Part shown: one piece after another, positions 44,880 through 51,341 of the stretch
How the letters are laid out: each line of letters opens with the position of its first letter
How positions within the stretch are numbered: the first letter of the stretch is position 1
Source of the DNA: Cyanocohniella sp. LLY
GTDB lineage: Bacteria; Cyanobacteriota; Cyanobacteriia; Cyanobacteriales; Nostocaceae
Length of the DNA: 51,341 nt
Direction of reading: 5' to 3'
Assembly (NCBI GenBank): GCA_022241785.1
Contig: JAKOMP010000017.1
Span: 27,817-79,157 of the forward strand
Position numbers and translations under genes: made by a program
Notes under the pieces: generated by a model
What the model saw: the letters and a program-made list of their open reading frames with translations, nothing else
What the model was told of the DNA's origin: nothing
Databases searched by the model: none

Positions 44880-45104
44880 TTACTGTGCTGTTATGGTGCC
44901 GATTTCTTCAACGTCGGTTTCACATCCTTCTATAGACTTCGGCACAATTTCCTGTGGTTGCAAGTCGGACTGGGGAATTTTTTGGGTGACAAAAACTTTA
45001 ATAACTGTCTTACCTTGCTTTTCGCCAATACCCACGCCTGTAACGTTGGGTAGCCTCATCAATTGTTCTTCATAATTTTGTTTGACGGTATTCACTTTGT
45101 TCAT
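44880..45104 (-). CDS. Small protein homologous to the protease N-terminal domain (74 aa)
   Basis: 74 residues that align along their whole length with residues 37-95 of the neighbouring protease: LPNVTGVGIGEKQGK, VTQKIPQSDL, IVPKSIEG and CETDVEEIGTI correspond to RPNVVGLGVGVKW, VTHKMPKNEL, LVPSKLAD and QTDVLEIG. No signal peptide. TAGGAG precedes the ATG by 6 bases. It ends 40 bases before the protease start, so the two are probably co-transcribed. A free-standing pro-domain, inhibitor or folding helper is an attractive guess, not shown. Confidence 0.75.
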   Translation of the reverse strand: MNKVNTVKQNYEEQLMRLPNVTGVGIGEKQGKTVIKVFVTQKIPQSDLQPQEIVPKSIEGCETDVEEIGTITAQ

Positions 45105-45192
45105 AGTGAACTCCTATTTTCAGACACAAAATACTTGTTATTGGGAGCATCCCACTTTTTTGCACTAAGTAGAACAGGGTAAAAAATTAAAG

Positions 45193-45246
45193 GTTTGTAG
45201 TGAGAACTTTAGTTCTCAAATCAGGACTAAAGTCCTAACTACAAAC
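45193..45246. repeat. 54-bp palindromic repeat element
   Basis: GTTTGTAGT at the left is the inverse of ACTACAAAC at the right. Between them are two nested palindromes, TGAGAACT-TT-AGTTCTCA and AGGACT-AA-AGTCCT. It looks like one of the small palindromic repeats dispersed in Nostoc-type genomes. Confidence 0.7.
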
Positions 45247-45319
45247 TGATTTTCAGTAAATTTACATTATTTTACAGAATTTGGTTTTTTTAAGTCGCTC
45301 TACTTATTTCCATATGGCT

Positions 45320-45411
45320 AGAACTTACGCACTTGCCACGAAAATCAAGGCTTTGAGATTGCTTCCCTACGGTCGCAATGACGGAAATACGTGGTTGGTT
45401 ACGTAAGTCCT
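45320..45411 (+). repeat. 92-bp MITE-like repeat, copy C
   Basis: Nearly identical to 13148-13239 in the same orientation (one difference near each end and a few inside). It ends with GGTTACGTAAGTCCT. Located 22 bases past the stop of the 112-aa gene. Confidence 0.85.
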
Positions 45412-45433
45412 GATGACGTGAAAAGTCAGTTTA

Positions 45434-45772
45434 TTACTGAGGCAATGCTTCAATAGTTCCCGTCACTTGTGTATCTACTTTGAATCCGTCCAATTGCTTG
45501 GGTATTTGCTGTTTCAAATTCGGAGATTCATTTTCCAAATACACTTTTATGCAAGGTTTATCGTTACATTCACTAATTCCCACACCTACTACACCATCAA
45601 TACTCAATAAATCAGACTCATATTTTTGTTTTACCTGCTCAATAGTTTGATTAATTGATAAAGAGGTGAACAAAAACAAATGTTGTTGCTGCTGATTTAA
45701 GGTAAATAATGGTATAAAAAGTAAACCTGCTAATGCTATGGACAGAAAAATAAAGGTTATTTTCTTCTCCAT
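45434..45772 (-). CDS. Membrane-anchored form of the protease N-terminal domain (112 aa)
   Basis: From the ATG at 45772 the protein starts MEKKITFIFLSIALAGLLFI, a signal anchor or signal peptide, then a glutamine-rich linker, then the same small domain as in the two neighbouring genes (GVVGVGISECNDKPCIKVYL, IPKQLDGFKVDTQVTGTIEA). The extra cysteines in ECNDKPC could form a disulfide outside the membrane. The frame is open to 45847, but the extra 25 residues precede the signal and are unlikely. No clear ribosome-binding site. It is separated from the other two genes by two repeats, so it may be transcribed alone. Confidence 0.65.
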   Translation of the reverse strand: MEKKITFIFLSIALAGLLFIPLFTLNQQQQHLFLFTSLSINQTIEQVKQKYESDLLSIDGVVGVGISECNDKPCIKVYLENESPNLKQQIPKQLDGFKVDTQVTGTIEALPQ

Positions 45773-45847
45773 ATAGGGTTTATATCCGATTTTTGAAGGA
45801 ATATCATATCCGTGCAAATAACCCTCATGGCGACCGAAAGAAAGCAA

Positions 45848-46167
45848 TCCTAAAAATCAGGCGATCGCGTCGTTTCACTATTTCTTTGGTACATTTAGTG
45901 AACGTTCCCCTCGCAATGAAATATTCAGGGTGATTTGCCGGACACAATATAATATAAGCTTCCTAATTATTTTCTTTCAAAGCGTTCTTAAATACTAAAA
46001 AATTAACTCGCTTGAAATATCAATCAATTGGTGTAGTTTTGCATGAAGTTAGGTCATCCTCAAGAATATTTACCAGGATGATAACTACGTCTGGAGGATG
46101 AGTATACTGATAATAATTAGAACATTTATTAAACTTGAGTTCGGCGAATTTTAAAAACCAAATTCAA
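45848..46167. other. Spacer upstream of the membrane-anchored domain gene
   Basis: About 320 bases between the Tab2 gene and the 112-aa gene on the same strand, containing one GCGATCGC. No gene, strong hairpin or repeat seen. Confidence 0.5.
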
Positions 46168-46959
46168 TTACTCTGTCCGCAATAGCCAAAAGCCGCTATA
46201 AGTCATACCGGAATCATCAGGCTGTACTAACAAAAAGTGTAATCCTTGACTTTGCTGTTGACGCTGTTGATAAAGTTGCGCCGCCGCAGTTACTTCTGCA
46301 TCTTCAAAGGTGGCAACAATCCACCTATCCGCTAAACTAGCTTCTAAGATTAAACCATCTGGCGCACCAGCTATGTAATTTAATGCTATGGGATGCGCTT
46401 GTGCTAACCATCGTGCTAAACGCATTGATTGCTTTCCTCCATAGATGACTACACCAGGGACGGGTACTGTTGATGCTAAACCTAAATTTATGGGTTGGAG
46501 AGATTCTGGTACAGACAAAATAGGAATGGGGCGTTGGGCAAATATATCTATGAGTTCACCTGCTGGGAGTGTTGCAAAACGCCATTCTTCGCCCCAGAGG
46601 TTTTCTGGTAGTGGTGCTGGTGGTGGTTTATCTACAGTTACAGGATATTGCTTTTCTTGCAACCATTGTTTTAATGCCAAGGTGTGGCGAGTAGGTTCGA
46701 CATTGATGCCTAAGTTGCGTCCCGCTGCTTGAATTAAACTCAAGGACTGGGGGCGAAATACTTGAATTACACGGGGAAATTGTTCATCGGCTGCTAGCTG
46801 GAGTTGGTCTGTCACCCAGGTGGAATTGGCTTCTGACTGGGGGCAGGTGGCTGTATACTCGAAGCTACGATTAGCATCACAAATCAATAGCTCCCAGAGA
46901 ATTTGTCCATTGGGATCTTTTTGTGGACTACGATAAAAATCGGCTTGCCAAGTTTTCAT
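46168..46959 (-). CDS. Tab2/Atab2-family RNA-binding protein
   Basis: 263 residues from the ATG at 46959 (MKTWQADFYRSPQK). The N-terminal part (GQILWELLICD), the middle FRPQSLSLIQAAGRNLGI, the LPENLWGEEWRF block and the late LNYIAGAPDGLILEASLADRW and GFWLL end match the Tab2/Atab2 family. In algae and plants this family is needed for translation of photosystem I subunits (psaB) and light-dependent assembly; cyanobacterial homologues probably bind RNA for the same kind of task. The six extra N-terminal codons of the longest frame come from a small tandem repeat, so I reject that start. GAGG lies about 8 bases upstream of the chosen ATG. Confidence 0.88.
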   Translation of the reverse strand: MKTWQADFYRSPQKDPNGQILWELLICDANRSFEYTATCPQSEANSTWVTDQLQLAADEQFPRVIQVFRPQSLSLIQAAGRNLGINVEPTRHTLALKQWLQEKQYPVTVDKPPPAPLPENLWGEEWRFATLPAGELIDIFAQRPIPILSVPESLQPINLGLASTVPVPGVVIYGGKQSMRLARWLAQAHPIALNYIAGAPDGLILEASLADRWIVATFEDAEVTAAAQLYQQRQQQSQGLHFLLVQPDDSGMTYSGFWLLRTE

Positions 46960-47578
46960 ATTTTTTGCCTCGCGCAAAGGCGCAAAGACGCAAAGAAGAA
47001 TATAAAAGTATGATAAGTGTCAGTATTACAAAAAAAGGGGGCAGATCAGCAATTCTCATTTTGAAATAAATAGAGTATTAACCCCCGGTTTGAAATTCAA
47101 AATATAGTACAAAAAAACTATTGTTTCCGGGAGAGGAGATCGTAAAAAAACTCTTGGTTCGATAAATTAAGTATAAATACTCAATTCATTGGAAGGAACT
47201 GGCTGACAAGGAACGGGGGAAATCCAGGAAAATAGTTATGTTTTGAGAAAAGAGAATTCAATTAAAACGAAAAATTTTTATACGCCAGTTGCAGCAATTG
47301 TACTTAAAACCATGAATCAGATGTCTAAATTTTTATGTTGGTTCATATCACAAGCTTTGCTAGAAGTCTAGGCTTGATAAATCAATATTTGTTAGGAAAC
47401 GCTTACACAGATATCTTGCATTAGTGGCTGTATACCCGCGCATTTTCAGGTAATTCTCACTTTGGCAGGGAATAGGGAAGAGAAACTGCTAAATTGCATT
47501 TATGAATGCAAATTTGTCCAAAGTCCAATTATCAGGGTGGCACTGTGGAGCGTTCGCCCAATCCCTGAGTAACCAAAT
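46960..47578. other. Long spacer upstream of the Tab2 gene
   Basis: 619 bases, with a three-unit 8-bp tandem repeat (CGCAAAGG/CGCAAAGA, 46973-46996) next to the Tab2 start. The rest is AT-rich without a recognisable gene or RNA. The length leaves room for an unannotated small RNA, but I see no structure that supports one. Confidence 0.5.
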
Positions 47579-47761
47579 TTATTTAAGTTTCCGCATTTTA
47601 GCCATATAATTCAGCAGAGTTACAATAACTATCAAAGTGTAGCAGGCATAAATAGCCACACTGAAAGTCAAAAATACAGGTAGATTGAGCCTTTTAATTA
47701 AAATTACTGTTCCCAGGCTAAAAATTGTACTAGCTACAAAAGCTAATAAATTTTTATTCAA
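47579..47761 (-). CDS. Small two-helix membrane protein (60 aa)
   Basis: Starts at TTG (MNKNLLAFVAS) with AGGAG 7 bases upstream, so the start is well supported. Two hydrophobic helices, LLAFVASTIFSLGTVILI and VFLTFSVAIYACYTLIVIV, are joined by a short basic/proline turn, and the end MAKMRKLK is basic (cytoplasmic by the positive-inside rule). No known family recognised. It lies between Tab2 and S-formylglutathione hydrolase genes, all on the minus strand, with long spacers. Confidence 0.6.
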   Translation of the reverse strand: MNKNLLAFVASTIFSLGTVILIKRLNLPVFLTFSVAIYACYTLIVIVTLLNYMAKMRKLK

Positions 47762-47895
47762 AATGTTCTCCTATGAATTATTTGGTGTTAAATTACTAAT
47801 AATGGATTTTTATATCTAAATACCGTAAGCAATGTTACGTTTAGAGCTATTTTAAGTTTTTTAAATTAGTTTAATATTGCCCTAAGTTAAATTCC

Positions 47896-48747
47896 TTACT
47901 TAATTGATGCCAGAGCAATGGCATGGTGGTGGAGATGGTCTTCAATAAAACTAGCAATGAAATAATAACTATGGTCGTAGCCTGCTTGATATCGTAAATT
48001 TAAAGGCTGGTTAACAGACGTGCAAGCTTGCTCAAACACCTCTGGTAATAACTGTTCAGCTAAAAACTTATCACCAGTACCTTGGTCAATCAAAATAGAA
48101 CTGTGGTATCCCACTTGTTTGACTAATTCACTAGCATCATAGGTAAGCCATGTTTCTTGATTACTTCCTAGATAACGACTGAAAGCTTTTTGTCCCCAAG
48201 GACAACGCATAGGTGCAGTGATGGGTGCAAAAGCAGATACAGATTTATATAGTTGGGGGTTTCGCATGGCACATACTAGGGCCCCATGTCCTCCCATTGA
48301 ATGACCAAAAATGCCTTGTTTCTCTGGTTCTATTGCAAAGTTGGCTGCAATTAAAGTCGGTAATTCCTCAACGACATAACTATACATTTGGTAGTGCTGA
48401 CTCCAAGGTTTTTCTGTAGCGTCAACATAAAACCCTGCACCTGTACCAAAATCCCAATCATCATCTTCACCTGCAATACCAGTATTACGGGGGCTGGTAT
48501 CTGGTGCAACCAACATCAAACCGTACTCAGATGCGTAACGTTGCGCCCCCGACTTTGCCATAAAATTTTCTTCAGTGCAAGTCAACCCAGAGAGGAAATA
48601 AAGAACGGGTACTGGTTGTTGAGTAGCTTGTGGTGGTTGATAGACAGCAAAGCGCATTTCACCATTGCAGGTTGAGGAAGCGTGAGAGTAAAAACCGAGT
48701 TTACCGCCAAAGCTTTGATATTCTGAGAGCAGGTTGAGGTTGGTCAT
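47896..48747 (-). CDS. fghA: S-formylglutathione hydrolase
   Basis: 283 residues of the esterase D / FGH family, which splits S-formylglutathione into formate and glutathione in formaldehyde removal. The oxyanion loop [12 protein letters not shown], the nucleophile Ser150 in [13 protein letters not shown], Asp226 in GTGDKFL and His259 in YDHSYYF make the triad. The sequence is full length. The partner, glutathione-dependent formaldehyde dehydrogenase (frmA/adhC), is not in the window. Single gene by context. Confidence 0.94.
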   Translation of the reverse strand: MTNLNLLSEYQSFGGKLGFYSHASSTCNGEMRFAVYQPPQATQQPVPVLYFLSGLTCTEENFMAKSGAQRYASEYGLMLVAPDTSPRNTGIAGEDDDWDFGTGAGFYVDATEKPWSQHYQMYSYVVEELPTLIAANFAIEPEKQGIFGHSMGGHGALVCAMRNPQLYKSVSAFAPITAPMRCPWGQKAFSRYLGSNQETWLTYDASELVKQVGYHSSILIDQGTGDKFLAEQLLPEVFEQACTSVNQPLNLRYQAGYDHSYYFIASFIEDHLHHHAIALASIK

Positions 48748-48851
48748 GAGTCAAGCATTATGATATGAGGTTTTGACGCTATTATTCCATCAAATTATCA
48801 CTTACAGCTTCACCTAGATAAAAGCGATCGCCTCGCTAAAACTTTATTTCC

Positions 48852-49697
48852 TCAGTTAGCTGGAGATGGAGAGAGGTTTACTAAGAAATTGACTAAATCA
48901 CTGTGGCTAGTGAAATCTAACAACGCCTCAGCTAATTCCTCTAGTTGCGTGATGGATAATGTGCGTATTTGCTGTTCTGTTGCTGGCTCAATGGCACCCA
49001 GGCGACGTGTTAGCTGACGCAGGATTAGTTGCAGTGCCTCTTGTTTTTTTCCTCGTTCTTCTCCCTTTTGCAAAATATCTTGATAAATTACAGACTCTTG
49101 CATAATTTCCTCTCTGAAAAATTGTGTAATCAAACTTTTTTCAAACCGCAATCCAGCTAAAACCTGAACACAAGCTGATATATTCTGTCGTTCGTCCGCT
49201 TCTTCAATCATATCGACACTAGCGGCGACTTGGGCTAATAACTCTGGTGGTGAGTTGGTTTTGGCTAATGTCGCCAGTGGTAATAGTGCTGGGTTAGCTA
49301 GTAGCGGTGCGGGTTCTTCTTCCCACAAACGAATCACCCGATATCTATGGGTAGTATTTTTATCTACATATTGCGTGTTAAATACAGTTTCCAACGAAGT
49401 AGGTTGCAGGAAAATTAACACCTGTTCAATATCACACCAGTATTGACGTTTCAATCTGGTGTAATAATCCAACATCCGAAAATCAAGGGGAGGTGTGGAT
49501 TTGGGTGAAGTCTGAAACTCTAAATGTAAGATTTGATTGGCGGCTTGCAGCAATATCACTGCATCAGCGCGTATGGGTTCTAGATTTAATTCTGTTTTTA
49601 GTACCTGAATATGCGATGTGTCAGATGATAGTAACCATCTAGCAAATTCTACAGGGTAGGTTTCGGCAAGGTATTTGCAAGTATTATCGTAACTCAA
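48852..49697 (-). CDS. Rpn-family PD-(D/E)xK nuclease-like protein with DUF4351 tail
   Basis: 281 residues. The N-terminal half is the Rpn/PDDEXK fold: PIRADAVILLQAANQILHLEFQTS carries the likely catalytic Asp and Glu-x-Gln, and RMLDYYTRL follows. The C-terminal part has a charged helix (QKGEERGKKQEALQLILRQL) and a DUF4351 helix pair (LTRRLGAIEPATEQQIRTLSITQLEELAEALLDF region). Such proteins occur in many copies in cyanobacteria and resemble recombination-promoting nucleases of the RpnA type. Role here unknown; the neighbouring gene remnant suggests an unstable locus. Confidence 0.85.
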   Translation of the reverse strand: MSYDNTCKYLAETYPVEFARWLLSSDTSHIQVLKTELNLEPIRADAVILLQAANQILHLEFQTSPKSTPPLDFRMLDYYTRLKRQYWCDIEQVLIFLQPTSLETVFNTQYVDKNTTHRYRVIRLWEEEPAPLLANPALLPLATLAKTNSPPELLAQVAASVDMIEEADERQNISACVQVLAGLRFEKSLITQFFREEIMQESVIYQDILQKGEERGKKQEALQLILRQLTRRLGAIEPATEQQIRTLSITQLEELAEALLDFTSHSDLVNFLVNLSPSPAN

Positions 49698-49739
49698 GGC
49701 GATCGCTCTCTTGTCTGATTACTTTTGTTAGCGAAATGC

Positions 49740-49768
49740 AACCCCGACTTGTGAGGAAAATCGGGGTT
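49740..49768 (-). terminator. Terminator-like hairpin downstream of the gene remnant
   Basis: AACCCCGA pairs with TCGGGGTT over 8 bases, loop 13. It lies just past the stop of the 49780-49944 remnant on the minus strand. Confidence 0.55.
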
Positions 49769-49779
49769 ATGGTTGCAAG

Positions 49780-49944
49780 TTATGAAACTGAAATCTGACG
49801 AATTAAAATACTCATCACTTCACCAGGGTTGGCTGTTGGTAATAGTTGACTCCAGTCGCCGACACTTGCATAACCGAGTTGGGGGTTTAAAGAAAGGCGA
49901 TCACCTTTCTCATACTTATTAATATATAGTGTATTTTTATACTT
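49780..49944 (-). pseudogene. Possible C-terminal gene remnant (about 54 codons)
   Basis: The minus strand holds an open frame without a good start that reads like a real protein end: YEKGDRLSLNPQLGYASVGD, then WSQLLPTANPGEVMSILIRQ and a stop, followed by a terminator-like hairpin. It contains GATCGCC-type codon use like the rest of the genome. The frame is closed upstream by a stop and AT-rich sequence. I do not recognise the family. Could also be a short gene with an unusual start. Confidence 0.4.
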
Positions 49945-50136
49945 TTAAATTACTGATTTCCAAAAATTTGCATCCCAATTTATCAACTTCCAAACCCGGT
50001 AAAACGATATAGCCACATAATCTCAAAATCTCCTCCTCTGCGCCTCTGCGTGAGTTAAATTTATCCCCAAATTTTTCCGAAATTGAGGATAATACAGTTG
50101 AAGCTTCCTCAAGATGCGTCTATCTCACACCTGCTC

Positions 50137-51341
50137 ATGGATGAACAGCGCCTACAGGCTTATTATCAGCTAATTGAAAGTTTACTCAATTGCCCCAATG
50201 GAGAAGAACCAGAAATATTAGCGGCTAATACAGAATTGCTTGATGCTGGCTTTTTGCAGATTTTAAAAGCAGTAGCACAACATTTTTCACAGCAGGGAGA
50301 CAAAAATACTGCCAATTGGCTGAAAAATTTAGCAACAGAACTCAGTAATGCGCTGAATTTACCAACAACATCTCAAGCAAGTGATGAAACGTCTATCACC
50401 TCAGAAGATATAGAAGTTTATGGGCAATTTTTATTACAAGTGCTGAGGACAACAGCAGAAAGCAACGGTAATCCTCAAGTAATTTACCCCTTACTGGCAG
50501 CCAACACTGATAAACTCAATCCTATTTTTACAGAATTATTGCGCCGTTGGGCAACAAATACCCTAACAGAAGCGGAAACAGACACAGCAAGATCCGTCGC
50601 CGCAGTAATTGGTAATTTTAGTAACTTAATTCAGCAGTTTCCCTTGGGTAGCAAAGCCAACAACATGGAAATTGCTCTTGCTTGCTACGAAATAATTGAA
50701 ACTGTTTATACCCTCAACGCCTTTCCCCAAGATTGGGCAACTACGCAAAATAATCTGGGTGCGGCTTACAGTAACAGAATAACAGGAGAGAGGGCAGAGA
50801 ATATCGAACAGGCGATCGCTGCTTATGAACAAGCTCTGTTAGTTAGAACCCATAACGCCTTTCCCCAAGATTGGGCTGCAACGCAAAATAATCTGGGTGC
50901 GGCTTACAGTAACAGAATAACAGGAGAGAGGGCAGAGAATATCGAACAGGCGCTCGCTGCTTATACCAAGGCTCTGGAAGTTAGAACCAAAAGCGCCTTT
51001 CCCCAACAATGGGCTACAACGCAAAATAATCTGGGGAATGCTTACAGTAACAGAATAACAGGAGAGAGGGCAGAGAATATCGAACAGGCGCTCGCTGCTT
51101 ATACCAAGGCTCTGGAAGTGTATACCAAAAGCGCCTTTCCCCAAGATTGGGCTATGACGCAAAATAATCTGGGTGCGGCTTACCGTAACAGAATCACAGG
51201 AAAGAGGGCAGAGAATATCGAACAGGCCATCGCTGCTTATACCAAGGCTCTGGAAGTATATACCAAAAGCGCCTTTCCCCAAGATTGGGCTATGACGCAA
51301 AATAATCTGGGTGCGGCTTACCGTAACAGAATCACAGGAGA
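50137..51341 (+). CDS. TPR protein of the kind usually fused to a CHAT domain (5' part; runs off the right edge)
   Basis: The frame is open from ATG at 50137 to the window end (401 codons). The N-terminus (MDEQRLQAYYQLIESLLNCP, then GEEPEILAANTELLDAG) is one I associate with cyanobacterial TPR-CHAT proteins. After about residue 190 comes a tandem array of 46-residue TPR-like units (FPQDWATTQNNLGAAYSNRI, then TGERAENIEQAIAAYEQAL). The DNA period is 138 bases, with units almost identical. CHAT domains are caspase-like proteases, found in signalling and defence, but none is visible within the window. So the CHAT part is a guess from architecture; the TPR part is sure. Confidence 0.75.
   Translation, partial: MDEQRLQAYYQLIESLLNCPNGEEPEILAANTELLDAGFLQILKAVAQHFSQQGDKNTANWLKNLATELSNALNLPTTSQASDETSITSEDIEVYGQFLLQVLRTTAESNGNPQVIYPLLAANTDKLNPIFTELLRRWATNTLTEAETDTARSVAAVIGNFSNLIQQFPLGSKANNMEIALACYEIIETVYTLNAFPQDWATTQNNLGAAYSNRITGERAENIEQAIAAYEQALLVRTHNAFPQDWAATQNNLGAAYSNRITGERAENIEQALAAYTKALEVRTKSAFPQQWATTQNNLGNAYSNRITGERAENIEQALAAYTKALEVYTKSAFPQDWAMTQNNLGAAYRNRITGKRAENIEQAIAAYTKALEVYTKSAFPQDWAMTQNNLGAAYRNRITG
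50719..51341 (+). repeat. 138-bp coding tandem repeats (46-aa TPR-like units), at least 4.5 copies
   Basis: The GCCTTTCCCC landmark recurs at 50719, 50857, 50995, 51133 and 51271, an exact 138-base period, and the array continues past the window end. The first unit holds a GCGATCGC site; the second and third have GCGCTCGC at the same place. Confidence 0.9.

Larger units (their letters stand above)
45105..45433. other. Spacer inside the protease cluster with two mobile-type repeats
   Basis: 329 bases between the 74-aa gene and the 112-aa gene on the same strand. It contains the palindromic element 45193-45246 and MITE copy C. The promoter for the 74-aa/protease pair should be here. No ORF of note. 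Confidence 0.55.

Noticed and set aside
44820-45053. Plus-strand frames across the 74-aa gene
   Set aside because: Antisense to a small gene with a good ribosome-binding site and clear homology to its neighbour's domain.
45773-45847. N-terminal extension of the membrane-anchored domain protein
   Set aside because: 25 extra residues would precede a clear signal anchor; the ATG at 45772 is the better start.
46960-46977. Six extra N-terminal codons on the Tab2 protein
   Set aside because: The upstream ATG lies in a CGCAAAG tandem repeat, and family members begin near MKTWQ.
50719-51341. Possible CRISPR-like array at the right edge
   Set aside because: The 138-base units are in frame and nearly identical along their full length; they encode 46-residue TPR-like units.
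50137-51341. Calling a CHAT protease as certain
   Set aside because: No CHAT motif is inside the window; only the N-terminal and TPR parts are visible.

Overview
The window reads as chromosomal DNA of a filamentous, Nostoc/Anabaena-type cyanobacterium. The left edge holds the start of psbA (photosystem II D1). The PEP carboxylase reads like the Anabaena enzyme, and several proteins belong to families I know mainly from cyanobacteria (DUF1574, DUF3386, Tab2/Atab2, the Npun_R2821/R2823 glycosyltransferase-like family). HIP1 octamers (GCGATCGC) are scattered throughout, and heptanucleotide short tandem repeats and small palindromic repeats fill the spacers. I see no rRNA, CRISPR array or complete insertion sequence.

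Layout. 1-5 kb: psbA start, then a minus-strand pair for O-acylation of an exported glycan (MBOAT protein plus DUF1574/SGNH protein). 5-10 kb: small conserved ORF, ppc, a methyltransferase. 9.7-16.7 kb: HEPN-like protein, lipoprotein, pirin, Dps, an orphan PstS-like protein, creatininase family, a small acidic protein, a SpoU/TrmH methylase. 16.8-24 kb: tRNA-Leu(CAG), murA (apparently with an ATT start), M48 peptidase, HGSNAT-like membrane acyltransferase, FAS1 protein, and a divergent DUF3386 / GAF-LuxR pair. 24-29.5 kb: a large STAND NTPase with about 14 TPR units, an iron-type alcohol dehydrogenase and gloB. 29.9-39.9 kb: an AT-rich, all-plus-strand glycan cluster (three GT4-like transferases, an ABC exporter, a pyruvyltransferase, a GT10 fucosyltransferase-like protein, two paralogous DxD transferases). 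40-43.7 kb: rplI-dnaB and a CapA-family protein. 43.7-45.8 kb: a trypsin-fold protease with two small proteins that carry only its N-terminal domain. 46-51.3 kb: a Tab2 homologue, a small membrane protein, S-formylglutathione hydrolase, an Rpn-family nuclease, a gene remnant, and the 5' part of a TPR protein of the kind usually fused to CHAT, running off the right edge.

Genes that appear to work together: the MBOAT/SGNH pair (membrane acyl transfer, then transfer to polymer); the 30-40 kb cluster (assembly and export of a pyruvylated, possibly fucosylated glycan); the protease with its free-standing paralogous domains (a possible protease/pro-domain regulatory set); and three separate carbonyl-detoxification enzymes (YqhD-like reductase, GloB, S-formylglutathione hydrolase). 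The observations I rate highest are the two degenerate HisKA-like segments at the C-terminus of the ABC exporter, the three-gene protease/pro-domain cluster, and the STAND-TPR gene with nine HIP1 sites spaced exactly 102 bp apart.
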